Numbered from the stretch's first letter, positions 1-10,189 are shown. The stretch is DNA of 64,000 bases from Azorinus chamasolen (GCA_963576725.1 OY755247.1:12466534-12530533), one strand, 5' to 3'. The notes: a model not told the origin generated them from the sequence alone. A program made the numbers and translations.

Positions 1-497
1 TCACATGATTAAATTGCATGTACAGAATTGAATATATATAATGAGTATAGAATATTTAAAACAAATGAAATTTAAGATAGAGATATCAATAAAACTATCA
101 AAAATTGAATTAATTTAAGAATTATAGATAAAAAACAAAATCATCCTTTTCTGTACATTTTATGTCCGCAATTCAAGGGAAAACAGACGCACAACGTGAC
201 TACCGGTATATTGTGTCCGCCCACTCATGTCACCAAAACTCAAATGAAACATTATATGTACAGTGTCAGTACATCATACAGTTACGACCCAGAAGCATCT
301 GGATCGGGTTTATGTATGACATACAACACTATACATAAGATATTGCCTTATAACGGATGTGCTAATACGGAGACTGACATCAACTGTATCTACTACTCAA
401 GTGCATACTTTTTAATTGAACGTTGTACCTGATAAATATTTACCGGAGCAACAATGGCTGTATGATAAATATTCACCCGATGCCTTCAGCATAACAG
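1..497. other. AT-rich stretch, no gene recognised
   Basis: No repeat family or coding domain is recognised here. A 78-codon frame at 196-432 (+) has no recognisable motif, starts at an ordinary Met and is probably chance. Confidence 0.5.
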
Positions 498-620
498 TAT
501 AGTTTTTACCATGACAGACACCGTAGATTCAAATCTGTATTATTTCAGTAGTAAACAGGGCAGATCCTGGTCAATATGGTTTGAGTCTTCTCTGTTTGCA
601 AAGGCGTGAAAAGGCGGAGC
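498..620 (-). mobile_element. family A MITE remnant
   Basis: The outer parts of an A hairpin (AAACAGGGCAGATCCTGG and CTCTGTTTGCAAAGGCG) are seen around a degraded centre, preceded by the A flank with the CATGACAGA-type block. Ends are eroded. Confidence 0.6.
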
Positions 621-757
621 TATCAAATAAAAGACTTGATAGCATTTTGGCGTCGCAACCAAAGCCGCAGCTTGTCTATTTTTCAACGTGGGCTTAATAA
701 CGGGTGTGTTAACTGATATTAACTGCATCTACTACAAGTACATAATGTAGTGGGGTT

Positions 758-986
758 TGACTAATTCCCTCCTAGACTTTTTTTCTGACCTAACCCCGTT
801 GAATTAATCTACCGAACAGGAGAATTAACTAGAGAAAAGGAGAATGTTAGAATTGTGTAGTTTTTAAACCATTGTGATAAATAGAGCATTTGCTCCTATG
901 GAGCAAATACTCTATTTATCACAATGGTTTTAAAATTTGATTTTTACAGAGGCGCCAACATTCGTCACTAGGAGGGAATATGTTAA
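758..986 (+). mobile_element. family B MITE, complete
   Basis: The ends are CTAATTCCCTCC and GGAGGGAATATG-TTAA. The inside holds the B landmarks AAATCTACCGAA-type block, GAAAAGG and a palindrome at 866-930 (AAACCATTGTGATAAATAG with its complement, apex CTCCTATGGAG). Its right TTAA is also the left TTAA of the next element. Confidence 0.88.
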
Positions 987-1198
987 CTATTTATATTCCA
1001 TGATTATTCATGTAAGAAATATAGATGCCATTAATATTAATTAGATTCATATGAACACGGGAAAGTTTGGTCTTGGCAGAAACTGTAGAGTCATATCTAT
1101 ATTTATTTCATAAGTAAACAGAGCAGACCCTGATCAGCACAGACGCCTCTGATCTGGATCTGCTTTGTTTGCAAAGGCGTATAAAGGTGGTGTATTAA
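983..1198 (-). mobile_element. family A MITE between two B elements
   Basis: Long flank first: TTAA, CATGATTATTCATGTAAG, then GCAGACCCTGATCAG and the mirrored GATCTGGATCTGC, CAAAGGCGTATAAAGG, TTAA. The palindrome apex is partly deleted. It shares TTAA 983-986 and 1195-1198 with its neighbours. Confidence 0.85.
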
Positions 1199-1408
1199 TT
1201 CATTCCCTCCTAGTCTATTTTTAGACCGAAACTCTTCGAATTAATCTACCAAAAAGGAACATTTACTAGAGAAAATTATTTTTTTAAAATTGTGTAGTTT
1301 TCAAACCATTGTGATAAATAGAGCATTTGCTCCTATGGAGCAAATGCTTTATTTATAACAATGGTTTGAAAAGGTGTCAAAATGCGTCACTAAGAGGGAA
1401 TAGGTTAA
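1195..1408 (+). mobile_element. family B MITE, complete
   Basis: It starts TTAATTCATTCCCTCC and ends GAGGGAATAGG-TTAA. The B palindrome is intact apart from scattered substitutions. It forms the third member of a B-A-B chain with shared TTAA joints. Confidence 0.88.
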
Positions 1409-1632
1409 TTGAGTAAACGGTTAAAATATTTTTGTAACTATATATAACATAACATACATTTTATTTGGCATTAAGTTGCATAAAGCACATATATAGCCAA
1501 TATCGAATTCGTGAAAATTGTGAAGTACATGTTAATTATACATATATGTATGTGATACATGGTTTTCAGAGAAAGAGGAGTGGAAACTCTCCTTATACTT
1601 GCCCTAAATATATTGATGGTGAGCAAATTGCA

Positions 1633-2395
1633 TCATCCATTTTCATTTTTTGATCTTAATTTAAATGTAGAATATAAGAATTTAGATAAGCTGTTGATTT
1701 CAGATTTGGAGTCTGATGACATGAGGTTAGAGAATTTATTGACAGTTGGCCAGTGGCAGAAATATGGTTTAAAGTACTTTTGTCGAAGTTCTCTGTATTT
1801 TGGACATACTAATAGGAAATGATATTCGTCTTCAATAGCATTCATGCTGCAATTCGGGCACTTTCGATCTTCTCTTGCTACGTTTGTGTATCTTCCTGCT
1901 TCCATTTCTAAATCATGTGATGATAATCGAAATTTTGTTAGCGAAATTCTAAATTTATTTGTTTTGATACAGCTAAGATATTTTTCTGATTTGAATTCAT
2001 GTTTATAAATACAATATGATGAGAGACGTCTTGAATTGTTGATATTTGCATACCAAGATTGCGTATATATGTCAAGAATCCTTTGTTTGATATATTTGAA
2101 ATTTAGATCAGTGTTCAAGTTATCCTGATTTTGCCAAAGGTTAGCCATACCAATTTCAGTGAGTAAGTGTTTTATTTGATAAGCCCAATTCATCCCTCCA
2201 TATGTAATGTTATTTTCTGTATCGTGTTTAAGCTGTGTGTATATCATTTTCAAGGTTGAATTATTTGAGTGTAGAATCTTTAGCCAATACTTCACCAAAA
2301 TCAGTTTTCTCTGTATTTTTAGTGGATGTCTTCCCAACTCTCCATACAGACCATCTAAATTTGTTGACCTTTTAACGCATAACGCTTTTCGCAAA
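1633..2395 (-). pseudogene. LINE (non-LTR retrotransposon) C-terminal fragment
   Basis: This is the 3' end of a non-LTR retrotransposon ORF2, the part downstream of the reverse transcriptase domain. An open frame of 271 codons runs from 2448 to 1633, but its first ~18 residues read through an adjoining family A MITE, so the LINE part starts near 2395. Visible landmarks are a GLYGELGRHPL block (residues ~33-43), a LTKFRLSSHDLEMEAGRY block (~170-187) and a zinc knuckle C197-C200-H210-C215 (CX2CX9HX4C) followed by CPKYRELR. No reverse transcriptase palm or endonuclease is present, so this is a 5'-truncated dead copy, as is usual for LINEs. A related plus-strand copy lies near 31.3-32.1 kb. The exact clade is not determined. 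Confidence 0.8.
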
Positions 2396-2750
2396 TGAAT
2401 CTGAAGAATATCTATGTAAGAAATAATGATTGTACAAATAATAATCATAACCGCCTATGGCACTACATTACATGTTTTACTAAGACAGACACTCTAGAAT
2501 CAGGGTCCATGCTTATAAAACTTTTAGTTGAGTCTGAGAACGTTCTCAAGCATCTGACCAATCAAAAGCTTGAGAACTCAAATCTGACCAATCAAAAGCC
2601 TGAGAACGAAACTCAGACTCAACTAAAAGCTTTATAAGCATGGACCCTGATCTATATCATTCCCAAAGGAAAGGTAATAGACTCAATAAGTCTGACCTGA
2701 GTCTGCTCCGCAAATGCGTAAAAAAGCGTCTCTGTCAGGTAACGGGTTAA
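2396..2750 (-). mobile_element. family A MITE carrying a nested family G palindrome
   Basis: A flank landmarks (ATGTAAGAAATAATGA, AGAATCA) are followed by a G insertion, then GATCTATAT and the remaining A arm with CTGAGTCTGCTCCGC, ending CGGG-TTAA. The right TTAA (2747-2750) is shared with the next A element. Confidence 0.75.
2501..2653. mobile_element. family G inverted-repeat element
   Basis: The outer arms (2501-2537 and about 2617-2653) begin GGGTCCATGCTTATAAA and mirror each other; internal blocks CTGACCAATCAAAAGC repeat. It interrupts an A element between AGAATCA and GATCTATAT. A second copy is at 28085-28290. Confidence 0.75.
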
Positions 2751-2978
2751 CCCTTTCATTCATATAAACCCCTTCGCATGCATTTGCAAACAAAGTAGAC
2801 CCAGGTGAGACGTCACCTGTAGGAGCAGTCTGACCAAGGTCTGGTCTGTTTGCTTACGGTATAATATAATTCTCATTCTGCAGTTTCTGAATGAGCCAAC
2901 ATGTACGGTGCTCAAATGCAATAATCTAATTAATATTTAAGATGACATTATTTCTTATGTGAATATGCAATAGATAAA
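2747..2978 (+). mobile_element. family A MITE, right end eroded
   Basis: TTAACCCTTTCATTCATA start, core GACCCAGGTGAGACG and GGTCTGGTCTGTTTGC, then the A long flank. The terminal GGG-TTAA on the right is not recognisable. Confidence 0.8.
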
Positions 2979-3051
2979 CACGCTTTCGAAAAAGTGGTAC
3001 ACTTGGTTATGACATTGAAATAAAGAAAACAATCAAGTAGAATTTTTACAG

Positions 3052-3121
3052 GAGCCGTCTGACATGGGTCTATTCTGTTTGCAAATGTGTAAAGAGAACA
3101 CACAAATTAAGTAAAGGTTAA
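3052..3121 (-). mobile_element. half family A element, cut at the palindrome apex
   Basis: Only the short-flank half is present, starting at the apex side (AGGAGCCGTCTGACATGG) and running to GTAAAGG-TTAA. The other half is absent. Confidence 0.7.
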
Positions 3122-3151
3122 ATTGTTCAAAAGAAATTAAAAGCAAACGTT

Positions 3152-3384
3152 TTAACGCTTTCCCTGTTTCATGTTTATAATAATGTCTTTACCTCATGAA
3201 TATTCGTGGACAAAATCAATTAAATGGAACAGATATTTCTGTCGCTGTTGTGGAAACTGCACAATAGTACTCGTATCTATAAATTCCCGTAAGCAAACAG
3301 AGTAGACCCTGATCAGACGGCTCCTATATGTCTGATCTGGGTCTACTGTGTTTGCAAAAGTGCTTATATGAAGGACATGGTTAA
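3152..3384 (-). mobile_element. family A MITE
   Basis: TTAACGCTTTCCCTG start and GGACATGG-TTAA end. The palindrome at ~3294-3355 reads GACCCTGATCAGACGGC / GTCTGATCTGGGTC, with the T:T mismatch typical of A. The apex has lost about 8 bp. Confidence 0.85.
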
Positions 3385-3634
3385 AACTCTTTATCTCTTC
3401 AATATTCATGTATGAAATAATGACATCATGAATAATTATTATTAACTGATATAATATAATGAAATATGAACACTGGAATATTTGGCTATGGCAGAAACTG
3501 TAGAATTGCATCTATATTTATTCATAAGCAATCAGAGCAAAACTTGATTAAACGGCTCTTACAGGAGTCGTCTGATCTGGGTCTGCTCTGTTTGAAAAGG
3601 TGTCAAACAGAGCATCTATCTGGTAAAGGATTAA
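3381..3634 (-). mobile_element. family A MITE abutting the previous one
   Basis: It shares TTAA 3381-3384 with its left neighbour. Long flank with TTCAATATTCATGTATG, CTATGGCAGAAACTGTAGA, palindrome with CAGGAGTCGTCTGATCTGGG, end GTAAAGGA-TTAA. Confidence 0.83.
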
Positions 3635-3683
3635 AGACATATAAGAAAAGGCGATGCGCTGAGTTAGGCCCTTGGAATATGTA

Positions 3684-3887
3684 CAGTAAAACAACTCTAA
3701 TGCGACCAGCAAAAGGGGAATAATTCACAGTGGCAAAGACAGGTGGTAGCTTCATGCAGGACGAAAGTTATGCAGAAAACTCCTATAGGAGCTTTCTGCA
3801 TAACTTTCGCCCTGCATTAAGCAACCGTCTGCTTATGAAGGCAGTCATGTTTGTTCATTAAGTGGTGGCATTAGATGGGTTTTACTG
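3684..3887. mobile_element. family E MITE, TA target duplication
   Basis: CAGTAAAACAACTC left end and GGGTTTTACTG right end, flanked by TA on both sides (3682-3683, 3888-3889). The central palindrome contains ATGCAGAAAACTCC / GGAGCTTTCTGCAT. The end sequence and TA duplication fit pogo/Tigger-type MITEs. Confidence 0.88.
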
Positions 3888-3989
3888 TATTTCAAATAGA
3901 AGTGATTGTCATTTGTTTCATAGAACAATACCCGAGTAGTAGGCATTTTGACATACATTCGTATTTTTCGTTTGTTTGTGACATTTGTG

Positions 3990-4184
3990 CAGAACTATAG
4001 ATAAGGGTGCATACCCAAATACTACAAATTGTCGTTTCTCCACCAAACACTATACTGTGACCACTCTTTAGAATCGTCTCTAATAGACGATTCAAATGAG
4101 TGGTCACAGTATTAGGTTTGATGGAGAAATAAAGGAACTATTCTTGAAAAATGTTTAAATTTACGCATCTTATCTGGAGATCTG
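3990..4184. mobile_element. family F MITE
   Basis: Left end CAGAACTATAGATAAGG and right end CTTATCTGGAGATCTG form imperfect inverted ends. The centre is the F palindrome (TTCTCCACCAAAC, ACTGTGACCACTC, TTAGAATCGTC). No clear target duplication is visible. Confidence 0.82.
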
Positions 4185-4572
4185 ATATGATACAATATAT
4201 GTATGTGTCTTTTATGATGATGTATGATACATATTATTTGTTAACGGCACATATATATGATACGAGTCTATATTCTATGCTTTTGTCGTAACTTTAACGA
4301 GGTAGGTATGTGCCAGGCAAACACTGTAAACTGTGCAACAATAATCAAGAGACACACACATACAAATTCTACCTTATATGAATGTGTTGAAACAACGATT
4401 CTTTAATATTCCATGCGTAAACCTGCCTAACAAAACTTTTTCGGTTGACTGTCTCAATGGAAAATATCAGCCATGTCTTAAAGAGCAAAACGTCTTCAGC
4501 CGCAGAACCACCAACTTCGCCAAAGGAATACATTTCATGTCATACTTTAACGGAGTGTTTTGTTTACTGGTA
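4185..4572. other. no recognised element
   Basis: Nothing is recognised here. An 83-codon frame at 4378-4629 (+) has no motif and runs into the following N element, which argues against a real gene. Confidence 0.4.
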
Positions 4573-4823
4573 TTAACCTTTACAACGCTCACTGTTCAAA
4601 TAGAATATTCCGAAATTCAAACAGGTTAAGCTTATGGTGAATGTTTAGGGATTTTTTTTAAAGAAAAGTGTAACAAGACAAACAGTGCAGACCCTGATGC
4701 GAGAGCTCCTCTAGGAGCCCTCACATCTGGGTCTACACTGTTTTCAAAGGACATTAGTGACTCGTATCCCACACAGTTATGGACAAGGAAAATATGTATG
4801 GTATTTATAACAATTATCATTAA
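4573..4823 (+). mobile_element. family N MITE
   Basis: TTAACCTTTACAACG left end; palindrome at 4679-4743 with GCAGACCCTGATGCGAG / CATCTGGGTCTACACTG, apex CTCCTCTAGGAG. It appears to share TTAA 4820-4823 with the A element to its right. A second, truncated N copy starts at 37148. Confidence 0.7.
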
Positions 4824-4988
4824 CACCTTACTTCATAGAGTAAACCCATGTCAGACGGCTCCTGTATGTATGTGCTCTATTTGCTCATGGAATAATATAG
4901 ATTTGAAAATTCCGTGCCTGTCATTGCCAAAACATCCTGTGTTCATATAAAAATAATCTAATTAATATTCCCAATGTTATCATTTTAA
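4820..4988 (+). mobile_element. family A MITE with internal deletion
   Basis: TTAACACCTTACTTCATAGAG start, CAGACGGCTCCTG, then GCTCTATTTGCTCATGG and the long flank to TTAA 4985-4988. Most of one hairpin arm is gone. Confidence 0.75.
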
Positions 4989-5016
4989 CTCCTGAATTCA
5001 GTGGTTAAAACACTTA

Positions 5017-5371
5017 CTGGTGTTCTACACTAACCACAATAGTCTATATCACAGAATGTAGTGAGAAACATGGTGTTACAACACACAATTGTTCTACACT
5101 AACCACAACAGGCTATATCACAGAATGTAGTAAGAAACATGGAGTTACAACACACAACGAGTCTACACTAACCACAACAGTCGAGATCACAGACTGTAGT
5201 AAGAAACATGGTGTTACAACACATGCGGGTGTTCTACACTAACCGCAGCAGGCTCGATCATAGACTGTTTTAAGAAACATGGTGTTACAACACATACGGG
5301 TGTTCTATACTAACTGCAACTGGCTCGATAATATACTATAGTGATGAACATGGTGTTACAACATACACGGA
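5017..5371. repeat. tandem repeat, 69-71 bp x 5
   Basis: The phrase GTTCTACACTAACC recurs at 5022, 5091, ~5160, 5231 and 5302 (the last copies slightly changed), each followed by ATCACAGA-type and GAAACATGGTGTTACAACA blocks. Confidence 0.9.
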
Positions 5372-5379
5372 TGTTCAAT

Positions 5380-5520
5380 TTCAAACTTGTTCTATTTCCG
5401 TCTAAAACAATAAAAATAATATCAAACAGTTTGGATCCAGATGAGACACCGAGTTACTCGGCGTCTCATCTGGATCCAGACTGTTTTCGTATGATATCAC
5501 AGACCCGTCTTCATGGCACT
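5380..5520. mobile_element. family C MITE remnant with perfect palindrome
   Basis: The 63-bp palindrome at 5424-5486 reads AAACAGTTTGGATCCAGATG, apex GAGTTACTC, then its complement. The flank with AATAAAAATAATATC resembles other C copies; outer ends are lost. Confidence 0.78.
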
Positions 5521-5531
5521 GAATGGCAAAT

Positions 5532-6168
5532 GCAAGAAACGATGAAAAATAAATGTTTTATTGTGGCATATGAACAGGACCTATATACCCGAAAGTTATT
5601 TTTGGCTTCGCCAAATTTCCAAAGAAGGCAATTGTATAAATAAAAATCGAAGTTCTTTCACATATACACATAGAGGCAAAGACTAGTTTGGACCAAGGTG
5701 GGTTTATATATGCTTTGTTTACCATAGTATGGCAGGAAAAATAATAATAGTAATACTAATAATAATGATGATAATAATAATAATAATGATAATAATAATA
5801 ACAATAATGACAATAATAATAATCATCATAATATAATAATAATGAAAATAATAAAATAATAATTATATTAATAGTAATATAATAACAATAACAACAGCAA
5901 CAGCAGTAACAACAATAATAATAATGCAAGAAACGATGAAAATATTAATGTTTCATTGTGGCCTATGAACAGGAGCTATATACCCGAAAGTTATTTTTGT
6001 CTTCGCCAAATTTCCAAAGAAGGCAATTGTATAAATAAAAATCGAAGTTCTTTCACATATACACATAGAGGCAAAGACTAGTTTGGACCATGGTGTGTTT
6101 ATATATGCTTTTTATAACCATAGTATGGCAGAAAAATAATAATAGTAATAATAATAATGATGATGATG

Positions 6169-6205
<37 letters not shown>

Positions 6206-6986
6206 TAATAATAATAATCATAATCATAATATAATAATAATATTAATGAAAATAATAAACTAATAATTATATTAATAGTAATATAATAATAATAATAACA
6301 ACAACAACAACAGTACAAACAACAACAATAATAGTAATAATGCAAGAAACGATGAAACAATTAATGTTTCATTGTGGCATATAAACAGGAGCTATATACC
6401 CGAAAGTTATTTTTTGTCTTCGCCAAATTTCCAAAGAAGGCAATTGTATGAATAAAAATCGAAGTTCTTTCACATATACACATAGAGGCAAAGACTAGTT
6501 TGGACCAAGGTGGGTTTATATATGCTTTGTTTACCATAGTATGGCAGGAAAAATAATAATAGTAATACTAATAATAATGATGATAATGATAATAATAATG
6601 ATAATAATAATAACAATAATGACAATAATAATAATCATAATATAATAATAATAATAATGAAAATAATAAAATAATAATTATATTAATAGTAATATAATAA
6701 CAATAACAACAGCAACAGCAGTTACAACAATAATAATAATAATAATGCAAGAAACGATGAAAATATTAATGTTTCATTGTGGCCTATGAACAGGAGCTAT
6801 ATACCCGAAAGTTATTTTTGTCTTCGCCAAATTTCCAAAGAAGGCAATTGTATAAATAAAAATCGAAGTTCTTTCACATATACACATAGAGGCAAAGACT
6901 AGTTTGGACCAAGGTGTGTTTATATATGCTTTTTATAACCATAGTATGGCAGAAAAATAATAATAGTAATAATAATAATGATGATG

Positions 6987-7035
<49 letters not shown>

Positions 7036-7860
7036 TAATAATAATAATAACAATAATGACAATAATAATAATCATAATCATAATATAATAATAATATTAA
7101 TGAAAATAATAAACTAATAATTATATTAATAGTAATATAATAATAATAACAACAACAACAACAGTACAAACAACAACAATAATAGTAATAATGCAAGAAA
7201 CGATGAAACAATTAATGTTTCATTGTGGCATATAAACAGGAGCTATATACCCGAAAGTTATTATTTGTCTTCGCCAAATTTCCAAAGAAGGCAATTGTAT
7301 GAATAAAAATCGAAGTTCTTTCACATATACACATAGAGGCAAAGACAAGTTTGGACCAAGGTATGTTTATATATGTTTGTTACCATAGTATGGCAGGAAA
7401 AATAATAATAGTAATAATAATAATTATGATGATAATGATAATAATAATGATAATAATAATACAGTAGAACCCTTCTAATGCGACCACTTAATGAATAAGC
7501 ATGGGTGTCTTTATAAGCAGGTGGTTGCTTAATGCAGGGCAAAAGTAATGCAGAAAGCTCCTCTAGGAGCTTTCTGCATTACTTATGCCCTGCATTAAGC
7601 AACCACCTACATCTAGCGCCCAGAATTATACCTCTTTTAGGTGGTCGTATTACTGTAACAATACTGACAATAATAATAACAATCATAATCATAATAATCG
7701 CAATATAATAATAATATTAATGAAAATAATAAAAATAATAATTATATTAATAGTAATATAATAATAATAATAATAACAACAGCAACAGCAGTAACAACAA
7801 CAACAGCAACAACAACAATAATAATGATAATATTAATAAAGGTGATATAAGCCAATGACT
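5532..7860. repeat. higher-order tandem array of ~400-bp units with (AAT)n cores
   Basis: GCAAGAAACGATGAAA anchors occur at 5532, 5926, 6342, 6747 and 7193, giving spacings of 394, 416, 405 and 446 bp. Each unit has a unique part (GAGCTATATACCCGAAAG, CGCCAAATTTCCAAAGAAGG, CATAGAGGCAAAGACTAG) and an AAT/CAA microsatellite part. Two unit types alternate (CAGCAACAGCAG versus CAACAGTACAAAC before the anchor), so the true repeat is a dimer of about 810-850 bp. The last unit is split by an E MITE at 7462-7655. Poly-Asn, poly-Tyr and poly-Leu frames here are by-products. Confidence 0.93.
7462..7655. mobile_element. family E MITE inside the AAT array
   Basis: CAGTAGAACCCTTC left end, GTGGTCGTATTACTG right end, TA on both sides. 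A near-perfect ~90-bp palindrome (7519-7608) has the apex GCTCCTCTAGGAGC. The surrounding AAT array resumes directly, so the empty site is clear. Confidence 0.92.
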
Positions 7861-8074
7861 CGACTTTTTATTATTATATTTAATATTCTCTTTGATTTTA
7901 TGGCTGAATGCATGTAACAAAAAATGTGACGTGTATTTTGACATGATAATCTTTGATAAAGGCCCTTAGTGGTTGAAATATTAGATCAGAGCAATTCAAG
8001 TATTTATGTATTTAATAATGAGTAAATTTCTTTGAATTGCTTGTTAAATCTATTCTACCCCTTTCTACTGAGTA

Positions 8075-8258
8075 CAATAGAACCTGTCTTAAGCAACTTT
8101 TATAATGAGGTAAAATTTTAGGTCACTAAGTCAGGTGGTAGAAAATACTGCTGAAAACTCCTTTAACAACTTTACGCATTACTGCATTAAGCAACCGCCT
8201 GCTTCTTAAGATTCACATGTTTAACAAAATAAATGGCGGCTTAAGACTGCTTCTACTG
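8075..8258. mobile_element. family E MITE, decayed
   Basis: CAATAGAACCTGTCTTAAGC left end, GACTGCTTCTACTG right end, TA flanks. The palindrome is degraded (CTGAAAACTCC...ACGCATTACTGC). Confidence 0.8.
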
Positions 8259-8351
8259 TATTGTATGGATAAATGCTGAATCATCATTTATATGCCCAAT
8301 TTGTACCTAGTATATCATAACCCCCCTTACAACATTAACATTTTATGATTA

Positions 8352-8641
8352 CAGATGAAATCCGATATCTCGGACTTCAAGGGACTATACAAATTAGTTC
8401 GAGATAACAGGAGTTATCCGCTTTCTAATCAATTTCTCGAGTTCACAGCTTAATACAGATCTAAAGTAATACTGAAAGCTCCTGCAGGAACTTTCAGCAT
8501 TACTTTAGACACATGTTTCTAAATATCTGCAGCGATACATTTTAGAACAATTCTGTATTGTAAGTTTTGGAAGGACTGAACTTTTGTTCGAGTTATCCCG
8601 AAGTTCGAGTTATCCGAGTTGGAGATATCGAAGTTCAAATG
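8352..8641. mobile_element. family K MITE
   Basis: Ends resemble CAGATGAAATCC and GATATCGAAGTTCAAATG; GATATCTCGGACTTCAAGGG and GAGATATCGAAG occur near opposite ends. A palindrome at 8461-8508 reads CTAAAGTAATACTGAAAGCT, apex CCTGCAGG. Other copies are at 17973-18264 and 39660-39960. Confidence 0.82.
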
Positions 8642-8766
8642 TATGTATTATGTTTGTACTTTGTCATAGCCGGTTGGGCTCTGAGCAGTTTTCAATTGCC
8701 TCTGTCTATTGATACTTTCAGTTTATACGAATATAATCCATTTACTCCCGTTGTTCTATAAATAGG

Positions 8767-8850
8767 ATATTGGCAAACATTGTAGACCCAGATGGCCCCT
8801 GAAGGAGCCCCCTAATCAGCGTTTGTTGATTTTTTATCTCCAATGTTTGC
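8767..8850. mobile_element. degenerate hairpin element (N or H type)
   Basis: GGCAAACATTGTAGACCCAG on the left and CCAATGTTTGC on the right enclose a decayed centre with CCTGAAGGAGCC. The family is uncertain. Confidence 0.5.
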
Positions 8851-8955
8851 AATATGCGTCTTTTGCAGTAATTCTCAAATGAAAACTGAATATATTGTAA
8901 ATTCAACCTTGACGAGTTTACCTTATTTAATTTATTTGATGAATTAATGCGCCTT

Positions 8956-9150
8956 TTAACTCTTTCGCTGCCAATGTCGCATCTCTGATTACATATGCAA
9001 ACAGTTTGGATCCTGATGAGACGCCGAGTAACTCGGCGTCTCATCGTGATTTAAACTGTTTGTTTCTAAGACTATGGTGTTGAAACATAAATGCAGAAAA
9101 TGAAATGAAAATGGTAGCGGACGACAAAGTTAGCAGACGACAGAATTGGG
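8956..9150 (+). mobile_element. family C MITE, right end lost
   Basis: TTAACTCTTTCGCTGCC left end; palindrome at ~9003-9063 with GGATCCTGATGAGACGCC and apex GAGTAACTC. After CTGTTTG the flank decays into GACGACAGAATT; the closing GGGTTAA is missing. Confidence 0.8.
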
Positions 9151-9154
9151 CAAA

Positions 9155-9340
9155 CAGTAGACCGGGACTGCTGTTGGAAGCGTCTGATTAATGTCTGCTC
9201 TATTTGCTTATGGAATAATACGGATCTGAGTCTGCAGTTTCATTATGACAAAATATTTCTGTGTCCACATGCCACTGTAAAATCATCTAATATAATGTAT
9301 AACATGTGGACACAGAAATTTTATGTCATATGTGTCATAA
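9155..9340. mobile_element. rearranged family A element with a secondary inverted repeat
   Basis: GGCAAACAGTAGACCG and GTCTGCTCTATTTGC are the A arms. Downstream, ATTTCTGTGTCCACATG (about 9254-9270) is mirrored by CATGTGGACACAGAAAT (about 9304-9320), an inverted copy of the A long flank. Confidence 0.65.
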
Positions 9341-9483
9341 AACATGTATAGTCCTGAAGTAAAATGATAATTTGGGAATAAATGGATTAAAGCTTGATTT
9401 AGAGCTTACGGTTTCTCGTCTTTCTCGTCGCGTCTATAAAGAGTAGAAGGTCAGACATGTAAGCGGACCTGCTTTTAAGTCTA

Positions 9484-9640
9484 CAGTAGAACCTGTCCTA
9501 AGCAGGTGATTGCTTAATGCGGGGAAAATGTAATGCAAAAAGCTCATACATTGTATATGAGTTTTCTGCATTACTTTTAACCTGCATTAAGCTACCATAT
9601 GCCTTACATAATTAGACCTCTTTTTGATAGACAGGAATTA
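9484..9640. mobile_element. family E MITE, right end lost
   Basis: TA-CAGTAGAACCTGTCC left end, then TGATTGCTTAATGC and TGCATTACTTTTAACC arms around a decayed apex. Confidence 0.78.
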
Positions 9641-9783
9641 GAGTACTCAATAAACCCAACTCATTCACTCACTCACAATAAATGAGTAAACATAAAATTT
9701 AACAGCCTGAGACTACCTCATTAATATTCTAATAAGAAATGCTGACATCATGCATAATTATTTGCTGATTATTTACAGTGGTA

Positions 9784-10009
9784 TATCTCTTTCGGTGCCA
9801 ATGTCGCCTGTTGGCACCATTGAAAACAGTGCTTTTCAAGGCGGCATCTGACCTGGGACTTCACTGTTTTCTGTATTATTTTAGCCCAAGCATACACAGG
9901 ATTTTAAAAACAAATGTTTTACTAATATATCGTTATTATTTAGTTTAGAATTATATTTAATATGAAATTATTATTGCAGACGACACTTTTAAATTTGGCG
10001 CTAAAAGAA
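9784..10009 (+). mobile_element. family M MITE with half the palindrome deleted
   Basis: CTCTTTCGGTGCCAATGTCG start and TTTAAATTTGGCGC end match the intact copy at 16957-17207. The left palindrome arm has been lost between GAAAACAGTG and TTTTCAAGGCGGC. Confidence 0.8.
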
Positions 10010-10165
10010 ATATAAACACAGAATGTTTTGGCCGTGACAATGACTGTATAATCATAATTCGAAAGCAAACGGAGCATACTATTATCAGACGGCTCCCACA
10101 GAACTGTCTGATCTGGATCTACGCTATTTGCAAAGGCACCAAAAGGCACATTAATAAGGGAAATT
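10010..10165 (-). mobile_element. family A MITE remnant
   Basis: A flank (TTGGCCGTGACAATGACTGT) then AAACGGAGCATAC / GATCTGGATCTACGC arms at about 10066-10133. Terminal TTAAs are mutated. Confidence 0.7.
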
Positions 10166-10189
10166 GACAAATTAACTGGAGTTCTAAAG

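Noticed and set aside
1559..1822. 87-codon plus-strand frame
   Set aside because: It lies antisense to the LINE C-terminal fragment and carries no motif.
6112..7211. Poly-Tyr, poly-Leu and poly-Asn frames
   Set aside because: They are translations of the AAT/CAA microsatellite in the tandem array.
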